41,342 nt of DNA from an uncultured Lachnospiraceae bacterium (lineage in GTDB: Bacteria > Bacillota > Clostridia > Lachnospirales > Lachnospiraceae), in the NCBI GenBank assembly GCA_947363565.1, contig CANAPP010000028.1, positions 1 to 41,342 of the forward strand. The letters are read 5' to 3'. The position numbers were made by a program, and so were the translations under genes. Position 1 is the first letter of the stretch, and each line of letters begins with the position of its first letter. The notes beneath the pieces are model-generated. The model saw nothing but the letters and a program-made list of their open reading frames with translations. It did not search any database and was not told where the DNA came from. Positions 7,203 through 16,232 of this stretch are shown here, piece after piece.

Positions 7203-8807
7203 TTATACTAAATATTCCGCCGCTGCCTGTTCGATGGCTACGCCTTTTTTATACCGCTCGATAAAGACTTCAAAGCCTTCCACATCCTTCGCATCCGGCT
7301 CCATGCTGGTTCCCGCGTTTCCGGCAAATACTTTATCCGCCAGATAGCTCTTAAGGCTCTCGCCCTCCGCTTTACGCACCATGTAGGACGCAAGGAGCGC
7401 CATTCCCCACGGACCGCCTTCTCCTGCCGTCTCCATCACCGATACCGGCGCGTTAATAGCCGCCGCAAGGATGCTCTGGCCTACGCCTTTCGTCTTGAAA
7501 AGACCGCCGTGGCCGAGGATTGAATCAATCTCCACATGCTCCTCCTTTAAAAGGATATCCATGCCCACCTTCAGCGCGCCGAGCGCCGTAAACAGATGCA
7601 CCCTCATAAAGTTTGCCAGGTTGAAGTTACTCTTCGGAGACCTTACAAACATCGGCCTTCCCTCTGTCACATTTGTAATATTTTCCCCGGAAAGATAACC
7701 GTAGGACAACAGCCCGCCGCAGTCCGCATCTCCTTCCAGCGCTTTATTATAGAGAGTTCCGAACAGCTTGTTCATATCCACGTCAATACCGAAATTCTCC
7801 GCAAATTCCTTAAACAGCCCAACCCATGCGTTGAGGTCGGAAGTGCAGTTGTTGGCATGGACCATTGCCACAAGGCTGCCGTCCGGCGTCGTCACAAGGT
7901 CAATCTCCGGGTAAACTTTCTTAAGCTCCTTCTCTAACACGACCATGGCAAATACCGAAGTTCCGGCAGATACATTACCTGTGCGCTTTGCCACGCTGTT
8001 TGTCGCCGCCATGCCTGTTCCGGCATCGCCCTCCGGCGGACACAGCGGGATTCCTGCCTCAAGCGCGCCGCTCTCGTCAAGGAGCTTTGCGCCTTCTTCG
8101 GTAAGCGTTCCTGCATTTTCACCGGCAACTAAAACCCTCGGCAAAATCTCTTTCAGTTTCCAAGGATAATTCTTCTCCGCCACAAGCTCGTCAAACTTTT
8201 TCACCATCGCCGCATCGTAAGTCTTCGTCTCCGGGTCAATGGGGAACATGCCGGACGCGTCGCCCACGCCGAGAACCTTTTCCCCCGTGAGCTGCCAGTG
8301 GATATATCCCGCCAGCGTCGTGATGTACGCAACATCCTTCACATGCTCTTCGTCATTTAAAATCGCCTGATACAGATGGGCGATGCTCCACCTCTGCGGG
8401 ATATTATACTGGAAAAGCTCCGTCAGAGCCTCCGCCGCCGGCCCCGTCGTAGAGTTCCTCCAGGTACGGAACGGCACAAGAAGTTTCCCGTCCTTGTCAA
8501 ATGCCATATATCCGTGCATCATCGCGCTGAACCCGATGGCGCCGATGCTTTTAAGCTCTGCGTCATATTTCTCCCTGACATCACAGACCAGTTTCCTGTA
8601 GCTGTCCTTAAGTCCTGACCATACGTCCTCCAGAGAATACGTCCAGAACCCATTCTCCAGCCTGTTCTCCCATTCATGGTCGCCCGACGCCACCGGATGA
8701 TGCGTCCCATCCACAAGCACCGCCTTAATCCTCGTAGAGCCAAACTCCAGCCCAAGCGCCGTACTCCCGCTCTCAATCATCCTCTTAATCTCTTCCCTAT
8801 TCCCCAT
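7203..8807 (-). CDS. FGGY-family carbohydrate kinase, probable L-ribulokinase
   Basis: 534 residues from the ATG at 8807, which follows AAAGGAGG at a good distance; the open frame extends 141 bases upstream but only into repeat DNA. The N-terminal phosphate-binding segment is [16 protein letters not shown] (20-35), a FGGY N-domain follows to about residue 285, and the C-domain has [13 protein letters not shown] and the ATP-site GHGGLFKT. It is not the classical E. coli AraB type but the other FGGY branch common in Firmicutes. Its place between araA and araD strongly implies phosphorylation of L-ribulose. araA lies 612 bases upstream, an unusually large gap filled with repeats, so expression may be uncoupled from araA. 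Confidence 0.85.
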   Translation of the reverse strand: MGNREEIKRMIESGSTALGLEFGSTRIKAVLVDGTHHPVASGDHEWENRLENGFWTYSLEDVWSGLKDSYRKLVCDVREKYDAELKSIGAIGFSAMMHGYMAFDKDGKLLVPFRTWRNSTTGPAAEALTELFQYNIPQRWSIAHLYQAILNDEEHVKDVAYITTLAGYIHWQLTGEKVLGVGDASGMFPIDPETKTYDAAMVKKFDELVAEKNYPWKLKEILPRVLVAGENAGTLTEEGAKLLDESGALEAGIPLCPPEGDAGTGMAATNSVAKRTGNVSAGTSVFAMVVLEKELKKVYPEIDLVTTPDGSLVAMVHANNCTSDLNAWVGLFKEFAENFGIDVDMNKLFGTLYNKALEGDADCGGLLSYGYLSGENITNVTEGRPMFVRSPKSNFNLANFMRVHLFTALGALKVGMDILLKEEHVEIDSILGHGGLFKTKGVGQSILAAAINAPVSVMETAGEGGPWGMALLASYMVRKAEGESLKSYLADKVFAGNAGTSMEPDAKDVEGFEVFIERYKKGVAIEQAAAEYLV

Positions 8808-8900
8808 ATACAACCTACCTCCTTTACATAATATCTGCCAACTTGTACACACAGCACCCTTACCATAATTGCGCCGCCTGCTCATAACACGCTCTACACA

Positions 8901-9044
8901 CTCTTCCTCCGAAAGCCGCACTTTCCCGCCAGATACAAACAAACTCAAAACACTCCCGCCCGAAGAAAGTTCCGGTCTGGAGGATGTTCCTAAAGGAATC
9001 CCGTAAAAAGCGCCAGCACTTGGCGAGGTTTTTCGAGCTTAGTA
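8901..9044. repeat. Palindromic repeat, copy 1
   Basis: About 144 bases almost identical to 9170-9314. It contains CGCCA/TGGCG followed by AGGTTTTT (a terminator-like hairpin on the plus strand), and the segment GTTCCGGTCTGGAGGAT. It lies in the araA-kinase gap, upstream of the kinase ribosome binding site. Confidence 0.85.
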
Positions 9045-9110
9045 TAACGTCTTCAAATTAACTGGACTCTATGCTTGTCTAAATTTCCATCTGCCGCATT
9101 GTCATCAGTT

Positions 9111-9130
9111 GGCGTAGTCACCACTACGCC
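9111..9130. repeat. Short perfect hairpin between the two repeat copies
   Basis: GGCGTAGT (9111-9118), loop CACC, and ACTACGCC (9123-9130) form a perfect eight-pair hairpin. It sits in the 125-base spacer between the two direct copies and may be part of the same composite repeat unit. Confidence 0.7.
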
Positions 9131-9169
9131 GCCCTACAAATCAACTCTACTACAAATAACCAGTTTACG

Positions 9170-9373
9170 CTCTTCCTCCGAAAGCCGCACTTTCCCGCCA
9201 GATACAAACAAACTCAAAACACTTCCGCCCGAAGAAAGTTCCGGTCTGGAGGATATTCCTAAAGGAATCCCGTAAAAAACGCCAGCACTTGGCGAGGTTT
9301 TTCCGAGCCTAGTACTGCTGCGTTTTTTCAGAGCGAGAGCGCGGTTCCGTAGGAATATCCTCCAGACCGGAAC
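9170..9373. repeat. Palindromic repeat, copy 2, with an inverted partner
   Basis: Copy 2 (9170-9314) matches copy 1 with only a few changes. Its 22-base segment at 9238-9259 reappears as an exact reverse complement at 9352-9373, and AAAAAACGC / GCGTTTTTT pair inside that, giving a long stem. A weakly similar third stretch follows to about 9408. No open frame of note lies in 8823-9419; this is repeat DNA of the REP/miniature-element kind. Confidence 0.85.
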
Positions 9374-9419
9374 GCCCTTCCTGCGAAAGCCACACCCCCT
9401 GTTTGTTTATACTGCTAAC

Positions 9420-10919
9420 TTACTTGCGGTACGCAACACTATTCCAAAGCAATTCATTTTTAAACTGCCGAATCGTCGTATCTTTATCGATGTAAACCGC
9501 CTCGATACCCATAGCATTTGCCCAGTCGCCCATCTGCTCTGCGGTAAGGTCATAGGAGAATGCCGTATGGTGCGCGCCGCCTGCCAAGATCCATGCTTCA
9601 GCCCCTGTTTTAAGGTTCGGCTGCGGTGTCCAGAATGCCGTTGCAACCGGGAGCTTTGGCATCGGCTTTTCATTCTTCTTGCACTCTACATCATTGATGA
9701 TCAGGCGGAACCTGTCGCCGAGGTCGATAAGAGACGTCGCGATTGCCGGGCCTGTCTTTGACGTAAATACAAGCCTTGCCGGGTCTTCCCTGTCACCCAT
9801 GGAAAGCGGCTGCTCTTTGATGCTTACTTTGCCGTCTGCAACGGACGGGCATACTTCAAGCATGTGCGCCTGCAGGATTCCCTCTTTGCCCGGAACCAGG
9901 TTGTAGGTGTAGTCCTCCATAAAGGAAGTTCCTTTGGCATCCTTCATTCCCTGGGTCATAATCTTCATCACGCGTACCATAGCCGCCGTCTTCCAGTCGC
10001 CCTCGCCGCCGAAACCATAGCCTTTTTCCATCAGCCTCTGGATTGCAAGCCCCGGGAGCTGCTTTAACGCGCCAAGGTCGCCGAAGTGGGTAACGATTGC
10101 ATGATAATTCTTTTCCTCAAGGAAACGCTCGAATCCAATCTCGATTCCCGCCTGAACTGCTACATGCTCGCGGAACTCTTTCTCGTCCCTGCCTTCCAGA
10201 AGAATCTCGTATTTGTCATAATATTCTTCAACAAGCGCATTGATATCTCCCTGAGAAACCGCGCCGACAGCCTCCGCAATCTCATTTACCGGATAAGCGT
10301 CAACCTCCCAGCCGAACTTAATCTGCGCCTCAACCTTGTCGCCCTCGGTAACGGCAACATTTCTCATATTGTCAGCAATCCGCATCACGCGCACATGGCT
10401 GCTCTCAATTACGCCGATGGCGGTACGCATCCAGGAACCAATCCTCTTCTGCACGTCCTCGTCCGCCCAGTAGCCCATAACTACCTTGCGCTCCATGCCG
10501 AGCCGGCTGAAAATGTGGCCGTACTCGCGGTCGCCGTGAGCCGCCTGGTTCTCATTCATGAAATCCATGTCGATGGTGTCGTAAGGAATCTCCCTGTTGA
10601 ACTGTGTATGCAGATGAAGGAGCGGTTTCCTGAGCTCCTGCAGCCCCAGAATCCATGATTTTGCCGGCGAAAATGTATGCATCCAGGTGATGACCCCGGC
10701 GCACAGCTCGTCCGTATTCGCCTCATTGAATGTCTTCCTGATCAGCTCATTCGTAAGCAGCGTTGGTTTCCAAACCACCTCAAACGGAAGGTTCCCGGAC
10801 TTATTTAATTCCTCTACGATAATCTTCGAATGCTCCGCCACATGCGCCAGGCATTCATCCCCGTACAAATCCTGCGAACCGGTGCAAAACCAAAACTGAT
10901 ACTTTTTCATCTCCATCAT
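9420..10919 (-). CDS. araA: L-arabinose isomerase
   Basis: 499 residues, the normal AraA length. It interconverts L-arabinose and L-ribulose using a divalent metal, usually Mn. The metal and catalytic residues are in place: Glu306 in GGEGDW, Glu335 in SFMEDYTY, His352 in QAHMLEVCPS and His450/451 in GGAHHTAFS. The N-terminus KYQFWFCTGSQDLYG is characteristic. AAGGAGG lies ten bases before the first ATG at 10919; the ATG at 10910 is an alternative start. First gene of the minus-strand ara group, divergent from the AraC-type regulator. Confidence 0.97.
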   Translation of the reverse strand: MMEMKKYQFWFCTGSQDLYGDECLAHVAEHSKIIVEELNKSGNLPFEVVWKPTLLTNELIRKTFNEANTDELCAGVITWMHTFSPAKSWILGLQELRKPLLHLHTQFNREIPYDTIDMDFMNENQAAHGDREYGHIFSRLGMERKVVMGYWADEDVQKRIGSWMRTAIGVIESSHVRVMRIADNMRNVAVTEGDKVEAQIKFGWEVDAYPVNEIAEAVGAVSQGDINALVEEYYDKYEILLEGRDEKEFREHVAVQAGIEIGFERFLEEKNYHAIVTHFGDLGALKQLPGLAIQRLMEKGYGFGGEGDWKTAAMVRVMKIMTQGMKDAKGTSFMEDYTYNLVPGKEGILQAHMLEVCPSVADGKVSIKEQPLSMGDREDPARLVFTSKTGPAIATSLIDLGDRFRLIINDVECKKNEKPMPKLPVATAFWTPQPNLKTGAEAWILAGGAHHTAFSYDLTAEQMGDWANAMGIEAVYIDKDTTIRQFKNELLWNSVAYRK

Positions 10920-10980
10920 GATATATTGTCCTCCTTTTTGATAAATGTATCTTTATCCGTTTTTTTGTTTCATAATTATT

Positions 10981-11008
10981 ATTATAGAAAAATCCTTGAT
11001 TTTATCAA
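10981..11008 (-). promoter_or_regulatory. Promoter of araA
   Basis: On the minus strand TTGATA (11008-11003), a 16-base spacer and TATAAT (10986-10981) form a strong sigma-A promoter about 60 bases before araA. No good AraR-type operator is visible, so control is more likely through the divergent AraC-type protein. Confidence 0.6.
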
Positions 11009-11092
11009 TTCCCTAACTCTGCCTGCATTGGGAAAAAGTTACCTATTCCGACTTGTGATTATATTATAAACTCATATTGGGGTAATTGCGCG

Positions 11093-11121
11093 TTGAAAAA
11101 AAGCGTCCGCCTTGGTACAAT
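11093..11121 (+). promoter_or_regulatory. Promoter for the small ORF and AraC-type regulator
   Basis: TTGAAA (11093-11098), a 17-base spacer and TACAAT (11116-11121) read towards the AraC-type gene. The leader before the 41-codon gene is about 100 bases and contains two very short ORFs: ATG at 11155 (3 codons, preceded by TAGGAG) and ATG at 11171 (11 codons). Confidence 0.65.
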
Positions 11122-11224
11122 AAAAACATAATAGGAGATTTTTGATATGGATATTTAAATATTATATATCATGAACATCGACACACGGGGATACATTTAC
11201 AACTAATGGGAAGGGGCATTTAAC

Positions 11225-11350
11225 ATGAGCAAAACAGCAAAACCGGATTTTACAAAAGTGACGCCAACAGAACGTCAAACTTTTGAAGACGCTGAAAATG
11301 ACATCAAAGAAAACGGAACAATCTCCCAGGATGCTATAAACTGGGACTAA
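11225..11350 (+). CDS. Small acidic protein of 41 residues, unknown function
   Basis: The frame begins with ATG at 11225, behind GGGAAGGGG, and ends with TAA at 11348. The product is polar (MSKTAKPDFTKVTPTERQ at the start, ending ISQDAINWD), with a predicted helix in the middle and no Cys or membrane segment. It ends nine bases before the AraC-type gene, which itself has a poor ribosome binding site, so translation of the two may be coupled. It might be an independent small protein, a leader that sets regulator expression, or an antitoxin-like fragment. I do not recognise its family. Confidence 0.5.
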   Translation: MSKTAKPDFTKVTPTERQTFEDAENDIKENGTISQDAINWD

Positions 11351-11359
11351 GATATTATT

Positions 11360-12403
11360 ATGACACTTTTACAGCTATCCCACCAGATCACCGAAAACCA
11401 CAGAGTACTCCTCCCCCCGGAACACAAGCTGAACACACGTCTCGTATGCCCGGAATACTCAAAGTCTGCCCAGGAGGTAAAGACGTATCCGCTCATGCAG
11501 GAGGAGCGGGTCTTTGCATTGTGCTGGAACATCCAAAGCTCCCACGAGCTATACGCTACGATGTGCCCGGCGCCGCAGCCCTTTTGCTGCCGCCATCATT
11601 TTGCGGAGGGCGAGAAAACGCAGCTTCACACCCATGACTACATTGAGCTTGCCTATATCATAGACGGAAAGTTCAGCCAGCGGATCCTTGGCAATGACAT
11701 TTCCTTTTCCAAGGGCGATTTGTGCCTGATCGATAAAAACTGCATCCATCAGGACTATCTGCTCTCCCAGCCTGCTTCCATCCTGTTCTTAGGAATCTCC
11801 AACGACATGTTTTCTGAGATCATGGAGGAAAACGTGACTGCCCAGAAGATTACGTCATTTTTGCAATCTGCCCTTCTTAAGCAGAAGGACCTCCAGCAAT
11901 ACCTGCATTTTAAGCCCAATGCCCACGCAGCAACAGAGCTTGAGGACTGCCTGTCCTGGCTTTTAAAGGAATTATACGAAGGCGGCGTCGGTTCTCGTCA
12001 TATCTGCAAGGGATTGCTCCTTCGCATCTTTGCGATCATCAGCACGAAATATGATTTCTCCCTCTCGAAGGAGCAGCGCAAGACCATGAACTGGCTGATC
12101 TTCGAAGAGGTTTCCGCGTATATCCGGAAAAATTACGCGGATATCAAGATCCAGGATCTGACCGAAGTTTTTCATTTTCAAGAAGATTATTTTAACCGGC
12201 TGATCAAAGGCAGGACCGGGCTTACCTACTCGGCTTACCTGCAGCAGATACGCCTGGAAAAAGCGGAACGCCTCCTTACCTCCTCCAGGATGAGTGTGGA
12301 AGAGATCGCTGTGTCCGTGGGCTACCGCAATAAAGGCTATTTTTATAAGATTTTTCAGGAAAAATACGGGACAACTCCGTCAAAGTACCGGCGGAAAGCT
12401 TAA
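11360..12403 (+). CDS. AraC-family transcriptional regulator with cupin sensor domain
   Basis: 347 residues. About residues 85-160 form a cupin-type ligand-binding domain (HTHDYIELAYIIDGKF, then FSKGDLCLIDKNCIHQDYL), and the last 100 residues are a double helix-turn-helix AraC domain (IRKNYADIKIQDL, EDYFNRLIKGRTGLTYSAYL, and the signature VGYRNKGYFYKIFQEKYGTTPSKYR). It stands between the divergent araA group and the convergent sugar transporter operon, so L-arabinose or an arabinose-containing product is the likely signal. No strong ribosome binding site precedes the ATG; translation may follow from the 41-codon ORF. The ligand is inferred from context only. Confidence 0.9.
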   Translation: MTLLQLSHQITENHRVLLPPEHKLNTRLVCPEYSKSAQEVKTYPLMQEERVFALCWNIQSSHELYATMCPAPQPFCCRHHFAEGEKTQLHTHDYIELAYIIDGKFSQRILGNDISFSKGDLCLIDKNCIHQDYLLSQPASILFLGISNDMFSEIMEENVTAQKITSFLQSALLKQKDLQQYLHFKPNAHAATELEDCLSWLLKELYEGGVGSRHICKGLLLRIFAIISTKYDFSLSKEQRKTMNWLIFEEVSAYIRKNYADIKIQDLTEVFHFQEDYFNRLIKGRTGLTYSAYLQQIRLEKAERLLTSSRMSVEEIAVSVGYRNKGYFYKIFQEKYGTTPSKYRRKA

Positions 12404-12452
12404 ACTGACGGCATACTAATCAGAACATACGCTCCCCGGGCGCGCAGCAAAC

Positions 12453-12484
12453 GGCGGGAACCACTGACTTTTGTGATTCCCGCC
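12453..12484 (+). terminator. Terminator between the AraC-type gene and yjfF
   Basis: GGCGGGAA (12453-12460) pairs with TTCCCGCC (12477-12484) and is followed by TGTTTT on the plus strand. The convergent transporter operon ends at 12518. Confidence 0.7.
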
Positions 12485-12517
12485 TGTTTTACCTCTCTGT
12501 AATCTCTTATCTTTTTC

Positions 12518-13531
12518 CTATCTCTTCTTCTTCAAATTCCCAAGCACCGACTGCAATACGATAAAGAAACATAACAGCGCCGACAGCACGATCCGTACCC
12601 ACCAGCTAGAAAGTGTTCCCTGTGTGGTGATCAGGCTGGAAATGGTTCCCTTGATCAGCACACCGAAGATGGTGCCAAAGGGTGTTCCCACGCCGCCGCT
12701 AAGGAGCGTACCGCCGATGACCGCCGAGGATATGGCGTCCATCTCAAGACCCTTCGCCTGCTCCACGAATCCCGCGCAGCTATTTAAGCAAAACAGGAAT
12801 CCGCCGCAGCCTGCCAAAAGACCGTCCAGGATATAGGCTTTGAGCTTTGTCTTCTTCACGTCAAGACCCATCATCATAGCACTCTGTGCATTTCCGCCCA
12901 CCGCGTACACGCTGCGCCCGAACTTCGTGAACTTCATCACGAGGATGATGACCAGCACGATGAGCAATGCGATGACAACGGTCGGGTAGATATATGCCGG
13001 CAAAAATTTCCCTCTCTTGCTGTAGGAGCCGACGGGAAGATAGATTTTGTAATTCGCCCATGCAAGAAATGTTTCATTTTTTATGGAAATCATCTCTTTG
13101 CTGATGACCGCCGTCATGCCGCGTCCGAAGAACAGGCCGGCAAGCGTGACGATGAAAGGCTGTATCTCTAAGTACGCCACAAGGATTCCCTGTACGATAC
13201 CGTAAGCAAGGCCGATTCCAAGCGCGATTGCCACTGCCACGTAAGCGCTCTGCCCCATATTTTCCATGGAATACGCCGCCGCCATACAGACAAGGGCTGT
13301 CACCGAGCCGACGGAGATATCGATACCGCCGGAAATCATGACGATAGTCAGACCCATACTGATGACCAGAAGTCCTGCGTTGGTGATAAACAGGTTGAAG
13401 AACATCTGGGGCTTTGCAAAGCCTTTATCGGAAAATACGACCATGCCCGCCGCGTACATTACGGCAAAGAGGACTACGGTAATCAGCAGCAGGAAACCGG
13501 TGCCGCTTATTTTTCTTTTGCTCTTTCCCAT
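12518..13531 (-). CDS. yjfF: Sugar ABC transporter permease, YjfF type
   Basis: 337-residue integral membrane protein with about eight to ten hydrophobic segments and the RbsC/YjfF-family signature GGIDISVGSVTAL, EIQPFIVTLAGLFFGRGM and SAVIGGTLLSGGVGTPFGT. In E. coli the YtfQ-YtfR-YtfT-YjfF system imports furanose sugars. The ATG overlaps the stop of the preceding permease gene (TAATG), so they are translationally coupled and probably assemble as a heterodimeric channel. It is the last gene of the operon. The name follows the E. coli relative; the transported sugar here is more likely arabinose or an arabinofuranoside given the ara genes next door. Confidence 0.88.
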   Translation of the reverse strand: MGKSKRKISGTGFLLLITVVLFAVMYAAGMVVFSDKGFAKPQMFFNLFITNAGLLVISMGLTIVMISGGIDISVGSVTALVCMAAAYSMENMGQSAYVAVAIALGIGLAYGIVQGILVAYLEIQPFIVTLAGLFFGRGMTAVISKEMISIKNETFLAWANYKIYLPVGSYSKRGKFLPAYIYPTVVIALLIVLVIILVMKFTKFGRSVYAVGGNAQSAMMMGLDVKKTKLKAYILDGLLAGCGGFLFCLNSCAGFVEQAKGLEMDAISSAVIGGTLLSGGVGTPFGTIFGVLIKGTISSLITTQGTLSSWWVRIVLSALLCFFIVLQSVLGNLKKKR

Positions 13532-14595
13532 TACTGATTCCCTCCTTCCGCTGCTGCCTTTGGAGCAGCTTTCTTTGCCTTGAGCCCTGCCGTGTATTTC
13601 TTGAATACCGGGCTTTGGAGCACGACGATGATGATGACTACGATTGCCTTATATACCGGGAGCTGGTCGCCGGACACGCCCATAGCATAAAGTGAAGTGG
13701 ATAGTGTCTGGATGGTCGCCGCCCCGATGACGGAACCCATCAGGCTGAACTTACCGCCGCTTAAGATATTGCCGCCCAGGGCAACTGCCAGGATGGCGTC
13801 CATCTCAAGGTTGAGCCCCAAGTTGTTAGCGTCCGCCGAGTAGATACGGCTGGATGCCACGATTCCTGCAACGCCGGCCAGCACTCCGCAGAGTATATAC
13901 GTTAAGAGCTTGATTCTTCTGGAATTAAGTCCGACCAGACGGGAGGCATTGCCGTTGATGCCGACGCTTTCAATGTAAAGCCCCATGGCCGTTTTCTTTA
14001 ATACCAGGTACGCGATGACTACCACTACCGCCGCGATGATGATGGGAGTCGGAATCGGCCCTACATAACCGCCCGCTACCATGTAGGAATCCACACGGAC
14101 ATAGGTAATCTGCCCCTTGGTCACAAGCTGCGCGATACCGCGTCCTGCGGTAAATAAGATCAGTGTCGCCACCATAGGCTGGATGTCAAGGTAAGATACA
14201 AGCACGCCGTTAAACAGCCCGCAGATGCCTGCCACAAGGATTCCTGCCAGCATCGCCAGAAGGAGCGGCGCCGCAAGCTTTGTCACAGATACTTCTCCGC
14301 CGGAGAGAATCTGGCAGCACACCGCGCCTGCAACAGCCATCACCGCGCCCACGCTGATATCCTGTCCGCCGGATGCCGCCGTCACAAGGGTCATGCCCAC
14401 TGCCAGGATGGCAAGCTCTGACGCACGGTTTACCACGTCGATGGGATACCCGTAGAGCACTCCGTTTGTGATGGAGATTTTAAAGAATCCCGGAATCGTG
14501 ATTGCCGCCACGACAAGCATGGCCAGCAGACATACGATTGGCAGGAACAGGCGCATAGATGTAAGCTTTTTCATGTCAAATCCGTTTTTATTCAT
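13531..14595 (-). CDS. ytfT: Sugar ABC transporter permease, YtfT type
   Basis: 354 residues from the ATG at 14595, which has AGGAGG eight bases upstream; a GTG at 14604 is also in frame but badly placed. Many membrane helices and the family signature GGQDISVGAVMAVAGAV, DIQPMVATLILFTAGRGIAQL and LAVALGGNILSGGKFSLMGS identify an RbsC-like permease. The C-terminal tail is Ala/Lys-rich (KAKKAAPKAAAEGG). The start overlaps the end of the ATPase gene by eight bases and its stop overlaps the next permease by one base. Confidence 0.88.
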   Translation of the reverse strand: MNKNGFDMKKLTSMRLFLPIVCLLAMLVVAAITIPGFFKISITNGVLYGYPIDVVNRASELAILAVGMTLVTAASGGQDISVGAVMAVAGAVCCQILSGGEVSVTKLAAPLLLAMLAGILVAGICGLFNGVLVSYLDIQPMVATLILFTAGRGIAQLVTKGQITYVRVDSYMVAGGYVGPIPTPIIIAAVVVVIAYLVLKKTAMGLYIESVGINGNASRLVGLNSRRIKLLTYILCGVLAGVAGIVASSRIYSADANNLGLNLEMDAILAVALGGNILSGGKFSLMGSVIGAATIQTLSTSLYAMGVSGDQLPVYKAIVVIIIVVLQSPVFKKYTAGLKAKKAAPKAAAEGGNQ

Positions 14596-16105
14596 CTCCC
14601 TCACCTCCTGCGATTGCTTTCATGATTCCTTCCTGGGTAAGCTCGTCGCCGGTAAGCTCCCCGACTTTCTTTCCGTCTCTTAGAACGCCCATCCTTGAGC
14701 ATGTACGGAGCATCTCTTCTACCTCTGAGGAGATAAATGTCACCGCCATCCCCTGGTCGGCAAGGTCAAGCACTAACTTCTGAATCTCCGTCTTTGTTCC
14801 GATATCGATACCGCGGGTCGGCTCATCTAGGATTAAGTACTCCGGATTCGTAAGGAGCCACCTTCCGATGATGACCTTCTGCTGGTTTCCTCCGGAAAGG
14901 CTCTTGATGGGAGTCTCCCGGCTGGCTGTCTTCACCTGCAGCATCTCGATGTATTTATCCGCAGCCTCTTCCATCTCTTTGCGGCTCATAAGCTTGAACA
15001 TGCCCCGCTTTGCCTGGAGGGCAATGATGATATTCTCTCTCACGGAAAGGTCGTCGATGATTCCGTCTTTCTTCCGGTCTTCCGGAAGGTATGCCATGCC
15101 AAGTTTCATAGCGTCAAGAGGTGTATTAATCTTTGCCTCTTTTCCGTTTACCTTAAGATGCCCGCTGTCCGGCTTATCCGCACCGTAGATGGCGCGCACC
15201 AGCTCCGAGCGTCCGGAGCCGAGGAGCCCGGTAAGCCCTACGACCTCGCCCTTATTCACCGTAAAGTCGAACGGCCTTATGCTGCCCTTTCTGCCGATTC
15301 CTTCCGCCTCGATAACCGGGATGAATTCCTTGAGCTCGCCGTGTGCGCTCTTGATGTCCGCTAAGTCGTCAAAGTCCTTGCCCATCATCTTCGCAACAAG
15401 CATAACTCTCGGAAGGTCTTTCGTCTCATACTCGCCTACAAGCTCGCCGTTTCTCAGCACCGTGATGCGGTCGCACACTGCGTAAACCTGCTCCAGGAAA
15501 TGGGTGACGAAGATAATCCCTACGCCCTCGCCCCGAAGTTTTCTCATGAGGACGAACAGCTTTTCTACCTCGTCGTCGTCCAGAGATGAGGTCGGCTCGT
15601 CAAGGATGAGCACCCGGCACTTCATATCCACCGCACGGGCGATGGCAATCATCTGCTGCTTTGCCAGAGAACATTCTTCCAGCTTATCCGTGGCATTGGC
15701 ATCTATATCAAGACTCTTCAGAAGTTCCGAAGATTTTTTATTCATTGTCTTCCAGTCGATAAATCCTGCTTTTCTCGGCTCGCGCCCGATGAAAAGATTC
15801 TCCGCCACCGTAAGGTTCGGACATAAGTTAACCTCCTGATACACCGTACTGATTCCGTTGTTCTGTGCATCCTGAGGCGATTTGTTGACAATCGGCGTAT
15901 CATTTCCCGCCATCTTGATCTCCCCGGCCTCAAAATCATGTACGCCGGTGAGGACTTTGATAAGCGTGGATTTTCCTGCCCCGTTTTCTCCCATGAGCGC
16001 ATGGATTTCTCCCTCCCTGAGGGTAAAGTCCACATGCTGCAAAGCTTTCACGCCCGGGAATGTCTTGGAGATATCACGCATGGTCAATACAACTTTCTGT
16101 TCCAT
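14588..16105 (-). CDS. ytfR: Sugar ABC transporter ATP-binding protein with two ATPase domains (YtfR type)
   Basis: 505 residues from the ATG at 16105, chosen for its AGGTGAG seven bases upstream. It is a fused double ATPase of the MglA/RbsA/YtfR class. The first half carries Walker A GENGAGKST (39-47), a short signature region (SLAKQQMIAIARA) and Walker B VLILDEPTSSLD. The second half has a degenerate P-loop, GLLGSGRSE, then LSGGNQQKVIIGRWL and YLILDEPTRGIDIG. Asymmetric P-loops are normal in this class. It powers import by the two permeases encoded after it. Confidence 0.93.
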   Translation of the reverse strand: MEQKVVLTMRDISKTFPGVKALQHVDFTLREGEIHALMGENGAGKSTLIKVLTGVHDFEAGEIKMAGNDTPIVNKSPQDAQNNGISTVYQEVNLCPNLTVAENLFIGREPRKAGFIDWKTMNKKSSELLKSLDIDANATDKLEECSLAKQQMIAIARAVDMKCRVLILDEPTSSLDDDEVEKLFVLMRKLRGEGVGIIFVTHFLEQVYAVCDRITVLRNGELVGEYETKDLPRVMLVAKMMGKDFDDLADIKSAHGELKEFIPVIEAEGIGRKGSIRPFDFTVNKGEVVGLTGLLGSGRSELVRAIYGADKPDSGHLKVNGKEAKINTPLDAMKLGMAYLPEDRKKDGIIDDLSVRENIIIALQAKRGMFKLMSRKEMEEAADKYIEMLQVKTASRETPIKSLSGGNQQKVIIGRWLLTNPEYLILDEPTRGIDIGTKTEIQKLVLDLADQGMAVTFISSEVEEMLRTCSRMGVLRDGKKVGELTGDELTQEGIMKAIAGGEGDE

Positions 16106-16232
16106 ATCAGTCTCACCTGCTTTCCGCCCATTTTCGGGCATAAAGAGAGCGCGGCAGAATACCGGGTCTTTTCTCCCCTATCCTGCTGCGCCCTTCTACT
16201 CAAACAGGAAATCGCAATTCCCTATTATATTT

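Noticed and set aside
8808-8948. N-terminal extension of the kinase reading frame
   Set aside because: It runs into the palindromic repeat and lacks a ribosome binding site, whereas the ATG at 8807 has AAAGGAGG and begins at the family's normal N-terminus.
8901-9373. CRISPR array
   Set aside because: Only two long imperfect copies with palindromic structure and no regular short spacers.
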